48,791 bases of DNA, taken from assembly GCA_040882265.1 (NCBI GenBank), contig JBBEBO010000001.1:1-48791 (forward strand), in the 5' to 3' direction. Shown here one piece after another: positions 36,477-45,572 of this stretch (position 1 is the first letter of the stretch; every line of letters begins with the position of its first letter). A program made the position numbers and the translations under genes. This DNA comes from Brumimicrobium sp040882265 (GTDB lineage Bacteria; Bacteroidota; Bacteroidia; Flavobacteriales_D; Crocinitomicaceae). Below the pieces are notes generated by a model. That model had not been told where the DNA came from. It was given only the letters and a program-made list of their open reading frames with translations, and did no database searches.

Positions 36477-38931
36477 GATATTCGTCAAGTGCTGCTTCAT
36501 CTGGTATTACAACCTCTCTAGCTTTACTTCCTTTAAAAGGTCCGATAATATTGTGCGCTTCTAATTGGTCTACAATTCGACCTGCGCGATTGTATCCAAG
36601 TTTCAACTTTCGTTGTAATAAACTCGCTGATCCTTGTTGGTGAATAACTATAATTCGAGCAGCTTCAACAAAATTTTCATCTAATTCGTCTAAGTCATCA
36701 GAAGCATTCTCTCCTCCATCATTTTCGTTTGTGTATTCAGGCAATAGCAAGGCATCAGGATATGCACGTTGATTTCCAATAAAGTCACATATTTCTTCAA
36801 CTTCTGGTGTATCAACAAATCCACACTGTAGTCGAATCATATCATTTCCAGTTGAGATTAACATATCACCTTTACCAATTAATTGGTCTGCTCCCGAGGC
36901 ATCAAGAATCGTTCGTGAATCAATTTTAGAAAGTACTCTGAATGCTATTCTCGCTGGGAAGTTAGCTTTGATCATACCTGTAATTACGTTTACTGAAGGA
37001 CGTTGAGTGGCAACAATCAAATGGATACCGATTGCTCTAGCCAATTGTGCAAGGCGAGCGATAGGATGCTCAACTTCTTTTCCTGCAGTCATTATTAAAT
37101 CTGAGAACTCATCAATTAAAACCACAATGTAAGGCATGTAACGATGACCTTTTTCAGGGTTGAGTTTCCTAGCAATAAACTTTGTATTATATTCTTTAAT
37201 GTTCCTAACATGCGCCATCTTTAACAAGTCATAACGCTCATCCATTTCAATGCATAGTGAATTTAATGTATTGACAACTTTTGATGTATCTGTAATAATA
37301 GGCTCTTCTTCTCCAGGAAGTTTTGCCAAAAAATGACGTTCAATTTTGTTGTAAAGTGTAAGTTCTACCTTTTTTGGGTCAATGAGTACAAATTTGATTT
37401 GTGCAGGGTGCTTTTTATATAAAAGTGAAACTAATATTGCATTCAGCCCGACAGATTTTCCTTGCCCTGTTGCTCCAGCTACCAATAAGTGGGGCATTTT
37501 TGTCAGGTCGAAAATAAACGTTTCGTTAGTGATTGTTTTACCAAGTACAATCGGTAGTTCTGCGTCAGAATTTTGAAATTTTTCAGATGCAATAAGTGAA
37601 CGCATACTCACTATTTCGGGATTGCTATTAGGAACTTCAATACCAATTGTTCCTTTTCCGGGAATAGGTGCTATAATTCTAATTCCTAAAGCAGCTAAAC
37701 TCAATGCAATATCATCTTCTAAGTTTTTAATCTTAGAAATCCTTACTCCAGGAGCAGGCACTATTTCATAGAGTGTAACAGTAGGACCTATAGTTGCTTT
37801 GATTTTAGAAATTTCAATTTTGTAGTGAGATAAAGTTTCTACAATTTTATTTTTGTTTCCTTCTAGTTCTTCTTTATTAACTCCACCCTTCGTAGATTCA
37901 AATTTTTGAAGTAGATCAATAGGAGGGAGCGTGTAACTAGCTAAATCAAGTTTTGGATCATAAGCACCAAATTCCTCAAGTTTTTTCTTTAAATCTGATT
38001 CAGATAACTCTTTTTCTTCAGGAGCTACTTCTACAGAAAATTCGTTTTCGTCGTCTTCTTCATCATTATTTTCTGAATTTTTAGTGTCATGAATTTCAAG
38101 TGTAGATTCATTATCCTCATCACTCTCTTCAGAATCGTCCTCTTTATCTTTCTCTTCAGAAAAATTAACTTCGAGTGGATCCTCTTCTTCATTAATTTCC
38201 TCATCATCAATTGTATTTACAATTTTAATATCTGCTACGGACATCGAATTAGAATTTTCTTTCTCATCGCTTTCTTCTGGGGTGCGAGAAAGTAAATTAT
38301 TGATGATGGACTTAAAATCAGGGTTGAAGAATATTACAACTGATACGAAAAGTAGAACAAGAACAAGTAAAAAAGCTCCAAAACTTCCAAAAGTAATGGT
38401 TAACCATTCGTTTGTATTAAAACCAAAAGTTCCACCTAAATAGTTAACTTTACCAGAGAATAATCCGAAAAAAACTGAAAACCATACGATTGCTACAATC
38501 CCTAAAAGTAAAGATTTTCTCAGAGGATATAATCGAATATTCAGAAGCAACCTTGTTCCAATGATGAAAAACAATAAGCTAAAAGCAAAAGAAGCAATTC
38601 CAAACCATTTATAAATGAAGAAATGTGAAATCCAAGCTCCAAATTTCCCTAACCAATTTGAAACAGAAACTCCCTCTTCATTAAACATAAAGTTAAAAAA
38701 GCTAGTGTTTATAATTAAGTCTTGATCTGCTTTCCAAGTAAACAAATAGGATGTAAAAGCTATAAATAAGTAAATAGAAAAAAGTAAAAACAAAACTCCA
38801 GATATAGATTTTGCTTTTCGCTTATCGACTTTAGAATACAAATTTGAAAGTTTAGAGCCACCTTTTTTGGTAGTCTTACTTTTTCCATCTGATTTAACTT
38901 TCTTTTCTTTTAAGACGTTTCCTTTTGCCAT
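36454..38931 (-). CDS. ftsK: DNA translocase FtsK
   Basis: Septal ATP-driven DNA pump that clears and aligns chromosome termini during division. Four transmembrane helices (about 43-63, 103-128, 138-158, 180-202) anchor it. A very acidic linker (about 235-330, rich in EEDE runs) joins the motor. Walker A GATGQGKS is at 486-493 and Walker B VVLIDEFSD at about 603-611; TQRPSVNVITGMIKANFPAR follows. The C-terminal gamma winged helix is present (ASLLQRKLKLGYNRAGRIVD), which normally reads KOPS sites. 825 residues is typical for Bacteroidota. It precedes lolA on the same strand. Confidence 0.95.
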   Translation of the reverse strand: MAKGNVLKEKKVKSDGKSKTTKKGGSKLSNLYSKVDKRKAKSISGVLFLLFSIYLFIAFTSYLFTWKADQDLIINTSFFNFMFNEEGVSVSNWLGKFGAWISHFFIYKWFGIASFAFSLLFFIIGTRLLLNIRLYPLRKSLLLGIVAIVWFSVFFGLFSGKVNYLGGTFGFNTNEWLTITFGSFGAFLLVLVLLFVSVVIFFNPDFKSIINNLLSRTPEESDEKENSNSMSVADIKIVNTIDDEEINEEEDPLEVNFSEEKDKEDDSEESDEDNESTLEIHDTKNSENNDEEDDENEFSVEVAPEEKELSESDLKKKLEEFGAYDPKLDLASYTLPPIDLLQKFESTKGGVNKEELEGNKNKIVETLSHYKIEISKIKATIGPTVTLYEIVPAPGVRISKIKNLEDDIALSLAALGIRIIAPIPGKGTIGIEVPNSNPEIVSMRSLIASEKFQNSDAELPIVLGKTITNETFIFDLTKMPHLLVAGATGQGKSVGLNAILVSLLYKKHPAQIKFVLIDPKKVELTLYNKIERHFLAKLPGEEEPIITDTSKVVNTLNSLCIEMDERYDLLKMAHVRNIKEYNTKFIARKLNPEKGHRYMPYIVVLIDEFSDLIMTAGKEVEHPIARLAQLARAIGIHLIVATQRPSVNVITGMIKANFPARIAFRVLSKIDSRTILDASGADQLIGKGDMLISTGNDMIRLQCGFVDTPEVEEICDFIGNQRAYPDALLLPEYTNENDGGENASDDLDELDENFVEAARIIVIHQQGSASLLQRKLKLGYNRAGRIVDQLEAHNIIGPFKGSKAREVVIPDEAALDEYLSSKGLI

Positions 38932-39018
38932 GTTTACTCAACGCTAATTATTCTACGAATATAGCGAATGATTAAATGTTAGTTTAAAAGAATACAAAAG
39001 GGTTTCCACAGTGTAATG

Positions 39019-39651
39019 TTAGTTCTTCATTAATTCCATGAATTCATCAAGTGTCATTATTTCATGATCGCTGGGAATTCCGAATAAATCTTTAGAAATT
39101 TTACGCTCTTCAAAGGTTATTAATTCATAGGATACCCAAAGTCCACTGGAAAAAACAGAGTATCTCGCAGGTAACCCTGGGATGCCTTCTACTGCATCTG
39201 TATACTCTGGTGAAATGTTAGGTAAGTGATTCATAACCATAGTTGTATCTTGATCGTTTAAAGTAACTTTTATCTTTTTTGTTTTCTGTCCTGCAATTTT
39301 TTCCGTTCCCATTTTAGATTTGAAACTATACTTGTCATCTCTTTTTACTGTGTCAGGGATGGTTTGAATTGCAACTTTTTTATATTCCAAATCCATTAAG
39401 ATGTATGCGCGGTTTTTAGGTATATGTTTAATATAAATCTGTTTTCCTATTGGTGTAAAGCTTTCTATCCGAACTAAAGAATCTTTTGCATAAACAATTT
39501 GATAGTTGACGCTATCTGATTTATCAGGATTACTTAAATCAGAAGAAACAGAATAAACAAGCTTCCCTTCAAAAGGAGCTGTGCTCTCTTTTTGAATTCG
39601 ACAACTAAAAATTAAAATTGAAACTAAAATCAAAGGAAATATTATTCGCAT
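39019..39651 (-). CDS. Lipoprotein, DUF4412/GLPGLI-like
   Basis: 210-residue predicted lipoprotein with the lipobox Cys at residue 17 (LIFSC). The mature part is beta-rich: FEGKLVYSVSSDLS near 27-40, a YILMDLEYKKVAIQTIP segment near 82-98, and TEKIAGQKTKKIKVTL near 114-129. A VEGIPGLPARYSV segment near 153-165 resembles the motif that names the GLPGLI family, and the overall fold recalls DUF4412. These families are periplasmic or outer-membrane proteins of unknown function. It precedes ftsK on the same strand with 87 bases between, so cotranscription is possible but not shown. Confidence 0.68.
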   Translation of the reverse strand: MRIIFPLILVSILIFSCRIQKESTAPFEGKLVYSVSSDLSNPDKSDSVNYQIVYAKDSLVRIESFTPIGKQIYIKHIPKNRAYILMDLEYKKVAIQTIPDTVKRDDKYSFKSKMGTEKIAGQKTKKIKVTLNDQDTTMVMNHLPNISPEYTDAVEGIPGLPARYSVFSSGLWVSYELITFEERKISKDLFGIPSDHEIMTLDEFMELMKN

Positions 39652-39877
39652 ATTTTTTCTTTAAATGAATTTTAATAAAAACGGTTTTAAATAAAATACG
39701 TTACGAAATTAAGAGATATTTTCTTTAAAGCATATTTCTTTGCTTTAAAAGAGCTACAATGGTTAGGCTTTTATTGTTTGACCTAGTTATTTCTATTTCT
39801 TATGAAAAATATTTACTGTCTAAATTATTAGTAGCATCTATTTGATTAATTTCGTGCAAAATCTGAATAAAAACGAT

Positions 39878-40648
39878 ATGGCAGACGAAAAACCATTGAT
39901 TTTAATAACGAATGACGATGGAATTCAGGCGAAGGGTCTTCGTAGTTTGATTGAAGCAGTAGCGCCTTTCGGAGATATTGTTGTCGTTGCACCCGACAAA
40001 CCTCAATCCGGAATGGGGCATGCAATTACAGTTAATAATATCTTAAGGATAGATAAATCTACTTTATACCCAGATTTAAAAGCTTTTACTTGTACGGGAA
40101 CACCTGTAGATTGCGTTAAATTAGCAATTTCTCAAATTTTACATAGAAAACCTGATGTGCTAGTTTCTGGAGTAAATCATGGTGAAAACAGTGCTTCCAA
40201 TGTACTTTACTCAGGTACAATGTCAGCTGCAGTTGAAGGAGCGATGGAGGATATACCTTCTATTGGTTTTTCGTTACTCGATTTTGATGCAGATGCAGAT
40301 TTCGAAGGCTCTAAATGGGTAATAGAAAAAGTAATTAAAAGAGTGCTTAATAATGAATTCCCCAAAAGTATTTGTCTTAATGTAAACATCCCTCAACTTC
40401 CAAAGTCAGAAATTCAAGGGTTTAAAATTTGTAGGCAAGCAAAGGCTTATTGGAAAGATAGTTTTGATAAGCGTCAAGATCAGTTTGGTAAATCTTATTA
40501 TTGGTTAAAAGGTGAATTTAATCGTGAAGACAGAAGTGAAGATACTGATATTTGGGCATTAGATCATGGTTATGTTAGCATTGTTCCTACACAATTTGAT
40601 TTAACAGCTTATCATGATATAAGTGAAATTAATAAATGGGGATTTTAA
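39878..40648 (+). CDS. surE: 5'/3'-nucleotidase SurE
   Basis: Divalent-metal-dependent phosphatase acting on nucleoside monophosphates and short polyphosphate. The ATG at 39878 is preferred over a TTG 36 bases upstream because it places the family's opening LILITNDDGIQAKG at residues 7-20. Metal ligands are Asp13-Asp14, a Ser in KPQSGMGHA, and Asn in SGVNHGENSASNVLYSGT. 256 residues is the normal length. It starts a plus-strand operon with a small membrane protein (18 bases on) and lpxB, an order common in Bacteroidota, although the reason for linking a nucleotidase to lipid A synthesis is not known. Confidence 0.93.
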   Translation: MADEKPLILITNDDGIQAKGLRSLIEAVAPFGDIVVVAPDKPQSGMGHAITVNNILRIDKSTLYPDLKAFTCTGTPVDCVKLAISQILHRKPDVLVSGVNHGENSASNVLYSGTMSAAVEGAMEDIPSIGFSLLDFDADADFEGSKWVIEKVIKRVLNNEFPKSICLNVNIPQLPKSEIQGFKICRQAKAYWKDSFDKRQDQFGKSYYWLKGEFNREDRSEDTDIWALDHGYVSIVPTQFDLTAYHDISEINKWGF

Positions 40649-40666
40649 TTTTTAATAAACGATAAA

Positions 40667-40981
40667 ATGAGTTTTTCTGATAAGTTTGAGAAAAAATTTG
40701 ACAAAACGACTGTGGGTGTAGCTTTTGGCATAATCCTACCTATTATTGCCTTTTTCCTTTTTTGGCAGGTTAAATATGGAGACAAAGATGCGGAGCAATT
40801 GTATTACTATATGACTTACAGCAGTGCAAACAGGAATGACCTTCTGATTTTTCCATTATTGCCAAATTTAGTACTTTTTTATTTTACAAATTTTCAATGG
40901 CGTTGGGATAAATTAACTGTTGGACTAGTAGCAACTACTATTGCTTTAACTGTTCCTGTTGTAATTTCATTGGTGTGGTAA
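40667..40981 (+). CDS. Small membrane protein between surE and lpxB
   Basis: 104 residues with three predicted transmembrane helices (about 17-34, 60-73 and 83-102). The N-terminus is charged and amphipathic (MSFSDKFEKKFDKT), and a loop contains YYYMTYSSANRNDLL. No family recognised. It starts 18 bases after surE and overlaps the lpxB start by seven bases in another frame, so it is translationally coupled to lpxB. Its position suggests a membrane role linked to lipid A or envelope synthesis, but nothing in the sequence shows a catalytic function. Confidence 0.8.
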   Translation: MSFSDKFEKKFDKTTVGVAFGIILPIIAFFLFWQVKYGDKDAEQLYYYMTYSSANRNDLLIFPLLPNLVLFYFTNFQWRWDKLTVGLVATTIALTVPVVISLVW

Positions 40982-42105
40982 AAAAACTTTATGTCATAGC
41001 AGGTGAAGCTTCGGGGGATTTGCATGCAGCAAATATGATGAAGGTGATAAAAGCAAAAGAGAATAATATCGATTTTCGTTTTTGGGGCGGTGACTACATG
41101 ACAAAAGTTGCGGGGAAACCAGTAAAACATATCCGTGATCTAGCTTTTATGGGATTCATTGAAGTTATTGCTAATTTAAAAACCATACTTTGGAATATTA
41201 AGTTCTGTAAAGCTGACATCTTAGCTTATAAACCAGATGCGATCATTCTTATTGATTACCCTGGTTTCAACCTTAGAATTGCAAAGTGGGCAAAAGAACA
41301 AAACATTAAAGTAATTTATTACATCTCTCCACAAGTTTGGGCTTGGAAACAAAAAAGGGTACATACAATAAAAAAGGTTGTAGATAAAATGTTTGTAATA
41401 CTTCCTTTTGAGAAAGGTTTTTACGCAAAATTTGGAATGGAAGTCGAGTTTATTGGACATCCGCTGTTAGATGCGATAGACCAATACCAAGCTAAAGTTG
41501 AAACCGAAGATTTAAGGTCTAAACACAATTTAGATAGCAGAGAAATTATTGCTTTATTGCCCGGAAGTAGAAAGCAAGAGGTGAATACAAAGCTTCCAAT
41601 TATGCTCAATAGTTTGAGAGAGTTCAACGATTATCAGTTTGTAGTTGCAGGAGCTCCAGCATTGGATCCAGCATTTTATAAACCTTATATGGAGAAATAT
41701 GATAATGTTAGAATCATTCACAACTCCACTTATGATTTACTTTCTTTAGCCACTGCTGCATTGGTTACTTCAGGTACTGCTACTCTTGAGACTGCTTTAT
41801 TCCGTGTACCCCAAGTGGTATGTTACAAAGGATCATCAATTTCTTACCAAATTGCTAAAAGACTAGTTAAGATAGAGTATATTAGTTTAGTCAACTTGAT
41901 TTTGAATAAAGAAGCTGTTAAAGAACTCATTCAAGCAGAGTGTACAGCAAAAAATATAAAAAAAGAACTGCTAAAAGTTCTTCCAGAAGGTGAGAGGTAT
42001 CAACAACTGAACAAAGATTATGATGACTTAATACAAATTTTAGGTAAGGGTGGTGCAAGTGAAAAAGTGGCAATGGGAATATTGGAGTTTTTGGAAAGTG
42101 AATAA
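40975..42105 (+). CDS. lpxB: Lipid-A-disaccharide synthase
   Basis: GT19 glycosyltransferase that joins UDP-2,3-diacylglucosamine and lipid X to form the lipid A disaccharide at the inner membrane. Recognised by KLYVIAGEASGDLHAANMM near the N-terminus, FMGFIEVIANLKTI (about 58-71), IDYPGFNLRIAKWAK (about 93-107), YYISPQVWAWKQKRV (about 115-129), LLPGSRKQEV (about 194-203) and the late ALVTSGTATLETAL (about 263-276). 376 residues matches the family. The start is a GTG at 40975 overlapping the upstream membrane-protein gene by seven bases. A bidirectional terminator follows. Confidence 0.95.
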   Translation: MVKKLYVIAGEASGDLHAANMMKVIKAKENNIDFRFWGGDYMTKVAGKPVKHIRDLAFMGFIEVIANLKTILWNIKFCKADILAYKPDAIILIDYPGFNLRIAKWAKEQNIKVIYYISPQVWAWKQKRVHTIKKVVDKMFVILPFEKGFYAKFGMEVEFIGHPLLDAIDQYQAKVETEDLRSKHNLDSREIIALLPGSRKQEVNTKLPIMLNSLREFNDYQFVVAGAPALDPAFYKPYMEKYDNVRIIHNSTYDLLSLATAALVTSGTATLETALFRVPQVVCYKGSSISYQIAKRLVKIEYISLVNLILNKEAVKELIQAECTAKNIKKELLKVLPEGERYQQLNKDYDDLIQILGKGGASEKVAMGILEFLESE

Positions 42106-42110
42106 ACATA

Positions 42111-42150
42111 AAAAAACACCCTCCAATCAAAAGATTGAAGGGTAGTATTT
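42111..42150. terminator. Bidirectional terminator between lpxB and clpB
   Basis: ACCCTCCAATC (42118-42128) pairs with GATTGAAGGGT (42133-42143) with one mismatch around an AAAA loop. A run of A lies on one side and T-rich sequence on the other, so it can serve both convergent genes. Confidence 0.8.
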
Positions 42151-42172
42151 TGTTTTAAAGTTACTCAGCTAA

Positions 42173-44803
42173 TTAACTTAACATAGCCTTTTCTTCATCT
42201 TCAGAGATAGGTTTTCTAAAGACTACCTTACCGTCAAAGAAGTCAACAATTACATTTTGAGATGTATCAATCTTTTGCGCTAGCATTTCTTTAGATAACT
42301 CGTTAAGAATACTCTTTTGAATGACTCTTTTTACTGGTCGTGCTCCAAAATGAGGATCAAATCCAGCTTCTGCTATCCATTCTAAAACATCGTCTTTTAT
42401 AATAAGATTGATGTTGTTTGTTTTTAACTGCTCTCTAAGATTACTCAATTGTATTTCAACAATTTGTTTTGTGTCCTCTTTTGTTAATGGCGTAAAGAGA
42501 ATCTGTTCGTCAATTCTGTTTAAGAACTCAGGACGAATTTCTTTCTTTAAAAACTCAAGCAGTTCAAATTGTGTTTTCTCTTTTATATTTTGAAATTCAG
42601 CTTCTTTTGCATTCGAGAAGTTTTCTTGAATTATAGCTGAACCCATATTGGTTGTCATGATGATGATCGTGTTCTTAAAGTTAACTAAACGACCTTTGTT
42701 ATCAGTTAGACGACCGTCATCAAGTACTTGTAGCAAGATGTTAAATACATCTGGATGTGCCTTTTCAATTTCATCGAGTAATACAATTGAGTACGGGCGA
42801 CGTCTAACAGCTTCGGTCAATTGCCCACCTTCGTCATAGCCAATGTATCCAGGAGGAGCTCCAACTAATCTGCTCACACTATGTTTTTCTTGATATTCAC
42901 TCATGTCTATACGCGTCATAGCGTTTTCATCATTGAATAAATATTCAGCTAGTGTTTTTGCTAGTTCTGTTTTACCAACACCAGTTGTACCCATAAATAG
43001 GAAAGAACCAATTGGACGATCTGGGTTTTGTAAACCTGCACGATTCCTTCTGACGGCATCAGATACTGCACCGATAGCTTCTTCTTGTCCGACAACACGC
43101 TTACGCAATTCATCTTCAAGTCGAAGTAGCTTTGCTCTGTCGCTTTCAAGCATTTTAGAAACAGGAATTCCTGTCCATTTCGAAACAACATCAGCAATTT
43201 CTTCTCTGTCGACTTCTTCTTTTATCATTTTAGATTTAGACTGAAGTTCAGCAAGTTCCTTTTTACCTTCTTCAACAGCAGACTCTAGTTCCTTGAGTTT
43301 TCCGTAACGCAACTCAGCTACCTTTCCGTAGTCGCCAGCTCGTTCAGCTTGTTCAGCTTTAAGTTTGACTTGTTCAATTTCCTCTTTAGAGCCCTGAACT
43401 TTATCAATTAGATCTTTTTCAGCTTTCCATTTACCCATGAACTCATCGCGCTTTTCATTTAGGTTTGCAAGTTCAGCATTCAGATTTGCTAATTTCTTTT
43501 TATCACCTTCGCGTTTTATTGCTTCACGTTCAATTTCAATTTGCATTATTCGACGCTCAATTTCATCCAGTTCTTCAGGCTTAGAATTGATTTCCATACG
43601 CAACTTTGAAGCTGCTTCATCGATGAGGTCAATTGCTTTATCGGGTAGTTGTCTATCAGTGATGTATCGCTGAGATAATTCTACTGCTGAAATTATAGCA
43701 TCATCTTTTATCAAAACCTTGTGATGGTTTTCATATTTCTCTTTAATCCCTCTTAAGATTGAAATAGCATCCTCTGTACTTGGTTCGTCTATGAGGACAG
43801 TTTGAAATCGTCTTACAAGAGCTTTATCTTTTTCAAAATACTTTTGGTATTCGTCTAAGGTTGTAGCTCCTACTGCTCTAAGTTCTCCACGAGCCAGCGC
43901 CGGTTTTAGGATGTTTGCAGCATCCATTGCACCTTCACCACCTCCACCTGCACCAACTAGTGTATGAATCTCATCTATAAAAAGTATAATTTCACCATCT
44001 GATTTTATTACTTCGTTAATAACAGCCTTTAAACGTTCCTCGAATTCACCCTTATATTTTGCACCAGCAACAAGCGCACCCATATCTAAAGCATAAACGA
44101 CTTTTGATTTTAAATTTTCTGGCACATCTTCAGATACGATTCTTTGAGCTATTCCCTCTGCGATTGCTGTTTTACCAACTCCGGCTTCACCTATCATAAT
44201 AGGGTTGTTTTTTGTTCTTCGCGTCAATATTTGAAGAACACGACGAATTTCTTCATCACGACCAATGATTGGGTCCAGTTTACCCGTTTTAGCCATTTCA
44301 TTTAAATTGTTGGCGAATTTATCCAACGATTTGTAGGTTCCGTCTTTTCCTTGAGAATCGACAGACTCACCATCTCTTAATTTCATAATTGCATTTTTAA
44401 GGTTAGATTTATTAAAGTTATTGTCCTTCATCAATCGCGCAACTTGATCGTTGGCATCGAGAAGGGAGTAGAGTAGAATCTCAAGTGACAAAAATTCGTC
44501 CTTGAAATTTTTCATTTCATTCATCCCGTAATTAAACACACGTTGAAGTGTATTGCTTAGATAAGGTTGACTTCCACCTTCCACTTTTGGATAAGATTTT
44601 ATTATGCTTTCCAAGGCTTGGGTAAATGTTTCTAAGTTGCTATTTAACTCTTTAAAGATAAATGGAATGACACTATCATCTACTTGGACCATACCTCTTA
44701 AGATATGACCTGTTTCAATCGCTTGCTGACCGTTTTCGAGCGCCAATTTCTGACCTTCATTCACCGCCATCTGCGTTTTAGTTGTCCATTTATTTATATC
44801 CAT
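42173..44803 (-). CDS. clpB: ATP-dependent chaperone ClpB
   Basis: Hexameric AAA+ disaggregase that pulls proteins out of aggregates with DnaK. Domain order: ClpN repeat domain (about 1-145), first AAA+ domain with Walker A GEAGVGKT at 205-212 and Walker B LFIDEIHTL, the coiled-coil M domain (about 405-525) that distinguishes ClpB from ClpA/ClpC, second AAA+ domain with Walker A GTTGVGKT at 605-612 and LLDEIEKAH, then a C-terminal domain with FGARPVKRVIQ. 876 residues is full length. It appears monocistronic. Upstream on the minus strand TTTG-N19-GGTTTTTG may be a weak promoter; I saw no CIRCE-type operator. Confidence 0.97.
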   Translation of the reverse strand: MDINKWTTKTQMAVNEGQKLALENGQQAIETGHILRGMVQVDDSVIPFIFKELNSNLETFTQALESIIKSYPKVEGGSQPYLSNTLQRVFNYGMNEMKNFKDEFLSLEILLYSLLDANDQVARLMKDNNFNKSNLKNAIMKLRDGESVDSQGKDGTYKSLDKFANNLNEMAKTGKLDPIIGRDEEIRRVLQILTRRTKNNPIMIGEAGVGKTAIAEGIAQRIVSEDVPENLKSKVVYALDMGALVAGAKYKGEFEERLKAVINEVIKSDGEIILFIDEIHTLVGAGGGGEGAMDAANILKPALARGELRAVGATTLDEYQKYFEKDKALVRRFQTVLIDEPSTEDAISILRGIKEKYENHHKVLIKDDAIISAVELSQRYITDRQLPDKAIDLIDEAASKLRMEINSKPEELDEIERRIMQIEIEREAIKREGDKKKLANLNAELANLNEKRDEFMGKWKAEKDLIDKVQGSKEEIEQVKLKAEQAERAGDYGKVAELRYGKLKELESAVEEGKKELAELQSKSKMIKEEVDREEIADVVSKWTGIPVSKMLESDRAKLLRLEDELRKRVVGQEEAIGAVSDAVRRNRAGLQNPDRPIGSFLFMGTTGVGKTELAKTLAEYLFNDENAMTRIDMSEYQEKHSVSRLVGAPPGYIGYDEGGQLTEAVRRRPYSIVLLDEIEKAHPDVFNILLQVLDDGRLTDNKGRLVNFKNTIIIMTTNMGSAIIQENFSNAKEAEFQNIKEKTQFELLEFLKKEIRPEFLNRIDEQILFTPLTKEDTKQIVEIQLSNLREQLKTNNINLIIKDDVLEWIAEAGFDPHFGARPVKRVIQKSILNELSKEMLAQKIDTSQNVIVDFFDGKVVFRKPISEDEEKAMLS

Positions 44804-44974
44804 TATTATTTATTTTTTGAATCAATTCAGTCAAAAACCCCACCAATTATAATTTAACCAAAAACCAGTGACAATATGGCATGTAGAGAGGTTTTATATT
44901 GCCAGAATGGCGTAGCTTAATAAATTTAATATTCGTTTTCTATAATGGTTGATATAAACAGCATAAAGTAGATC

Positions 44975-45026
44975 GAATAAAGCACCGTACGGGCGTATTG
45001 CAATACGCCCGTACGGTGCTTTATTC
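44975..45026. repeat. Perfect 52-bp palindrome without a loop
   Basis: Two 26-base arms meet at 45000/45001 with no spacer and no mismatch; the centre reads GGGCGTATTG|CAATACGCCC. It is 50% G+C in a much more AT-rich surrounding. Each arm contains its own 8-bp palindrome CCGTACGG. No T-run follows, so it is not a standard terminator. A dispersed palindromic repeat or a foldback element is the likely nature. Confidence 0.85.
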
Positions 45027-45178
45027 ACCTGTAAAAATATATACTACAGTTATTTCGAACAACGGTCAGAGATTTTTGACTTGATTAAAATTAGAAATAT
45101 CGTTTAAGGAGTTTTTGTATTTTTCTAATTACTTCAAAATTAAAATAATATAATTTTTATTAATTGTTAGGTTTATTA

Positions 45179-45204
45179 AAAGTACAGTTGTATATTTGTA
45201 CTTT
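45179..45204 (+). promoter_or_regulatory. Cold-shock gene promoter box within an inverted repeat
   Basis: TATATTTG at 45191-45198 matches the Bacteroidota -7 consensus and lies 25 bases before the ATG at 45224. It is framed by AAAGTACA (45179-45186) and TGTACTTT (45197-45204), a perfect 8-bp inverted repeat with a 10-base spacer that could be an operator or an RNA hairpin at the transcript start. No good -33 box is seen at the usual distance. Confidence 0.5.
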
Positions 45205-45223
45205 ATTTTTAATTTATATTATT

Positions 45224-45418
45224 ATGCCACAAGGAACAGTTAAGTTTTTTAACTCAGAAAAAGGATTCGGGTTTATAGTACCAGAAGGATCAGGAAACGA
45301 TGTATTCGTACACGCTAACGGTTTGATCGATGAAGTTCGTGAAGACGATAAAGTAGAATACGAAGTAGAACAAGGAAGAAAAGGATTAAACGCCGTAAAC
45401 GTAAAAGTACTCGGTTAG
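45224..45418 (+). CDS. Cold-shock protein, CspA family
   Basis: 64-residue single-domain nucleic-acid chaperone that binds single-stranded RNA and DNA. The ATG at 45224 begins the family's usual MPQGTVKFFNSEKGFGF; an upstream in-frame start would add hydrophobic residues foreign to the family. The two RNA-binding motifs are KGFGFI (RNP1, residues 14-19) and VFVHA (RNP2, about 28-32). It is monocistronic with its own promoter box and a strong terminator. The leader from the predicted start site is only about 20 bases, much shorter than the long leader of E. coli cspA, so control would differ if this promoter is correct. Confidence 0.94.
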   Translation: MPQGTVKFFNSEKGFGFIVPEGSGNDVFVHANGLIDEVREDDKVEYEVEQGRKGLNAVNVKVLG

Positions 45419-45439
45419 TATAAATTTATTTTGGAGTTC

Positions 45440-45474
45440 AAAAAAGCCACTCATCTCGGATGAGTGGCTTTTTT
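45440..45474 (+). terminator. Strong terminator after the cold-shock gene
   Basis: AAAAAAGCCACTCATC (45440-45455) pairs perfectly with GATGAGTGGCTTTTTT (45459-45474) around a TCG loop. It lies 22 bases after the stop codon. Confidence 0.92.
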
Positions 45475-45572
45475 ACTTTTAATCGGTTGATAATAAAATG
45501 AATGATGAAATTTTCCAACGTTACTTGATATTTTCTCGTAATTCTGTTAGAAAGTTAATTTAAATTCAAACT

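Larger units (their letters stand above)
44804..45223. other. Intergenic region between clpB and the cold-shock gene
   Basis: 420 bases without a coding frame I can support. It holds the divergent promoters, the perfect 52-bp palindrome at 44975-45026, and the cold-shock promoter box with its flanking inverted repeat at 45179-45204. Confidence 0.6.

Noticed and set aside
42903..43244. 113-residue open frame on plus opposite clpB
   Set aside because: It is the antisense shadow of strongly conserved ClpB coding sequence and has low-complexity Ser-rich composition.
44975..45026. Rho-independent terminator for clpB or the cold-shock gene
   Set aside because: It lies upstream of both divergent genes, has no loop and no T-run.
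45164..45223. N-terminal extension of the cold-shock protein
   Set aside because: It would include the promoter box and add a hydrophobic segment unknown in the CspA family.
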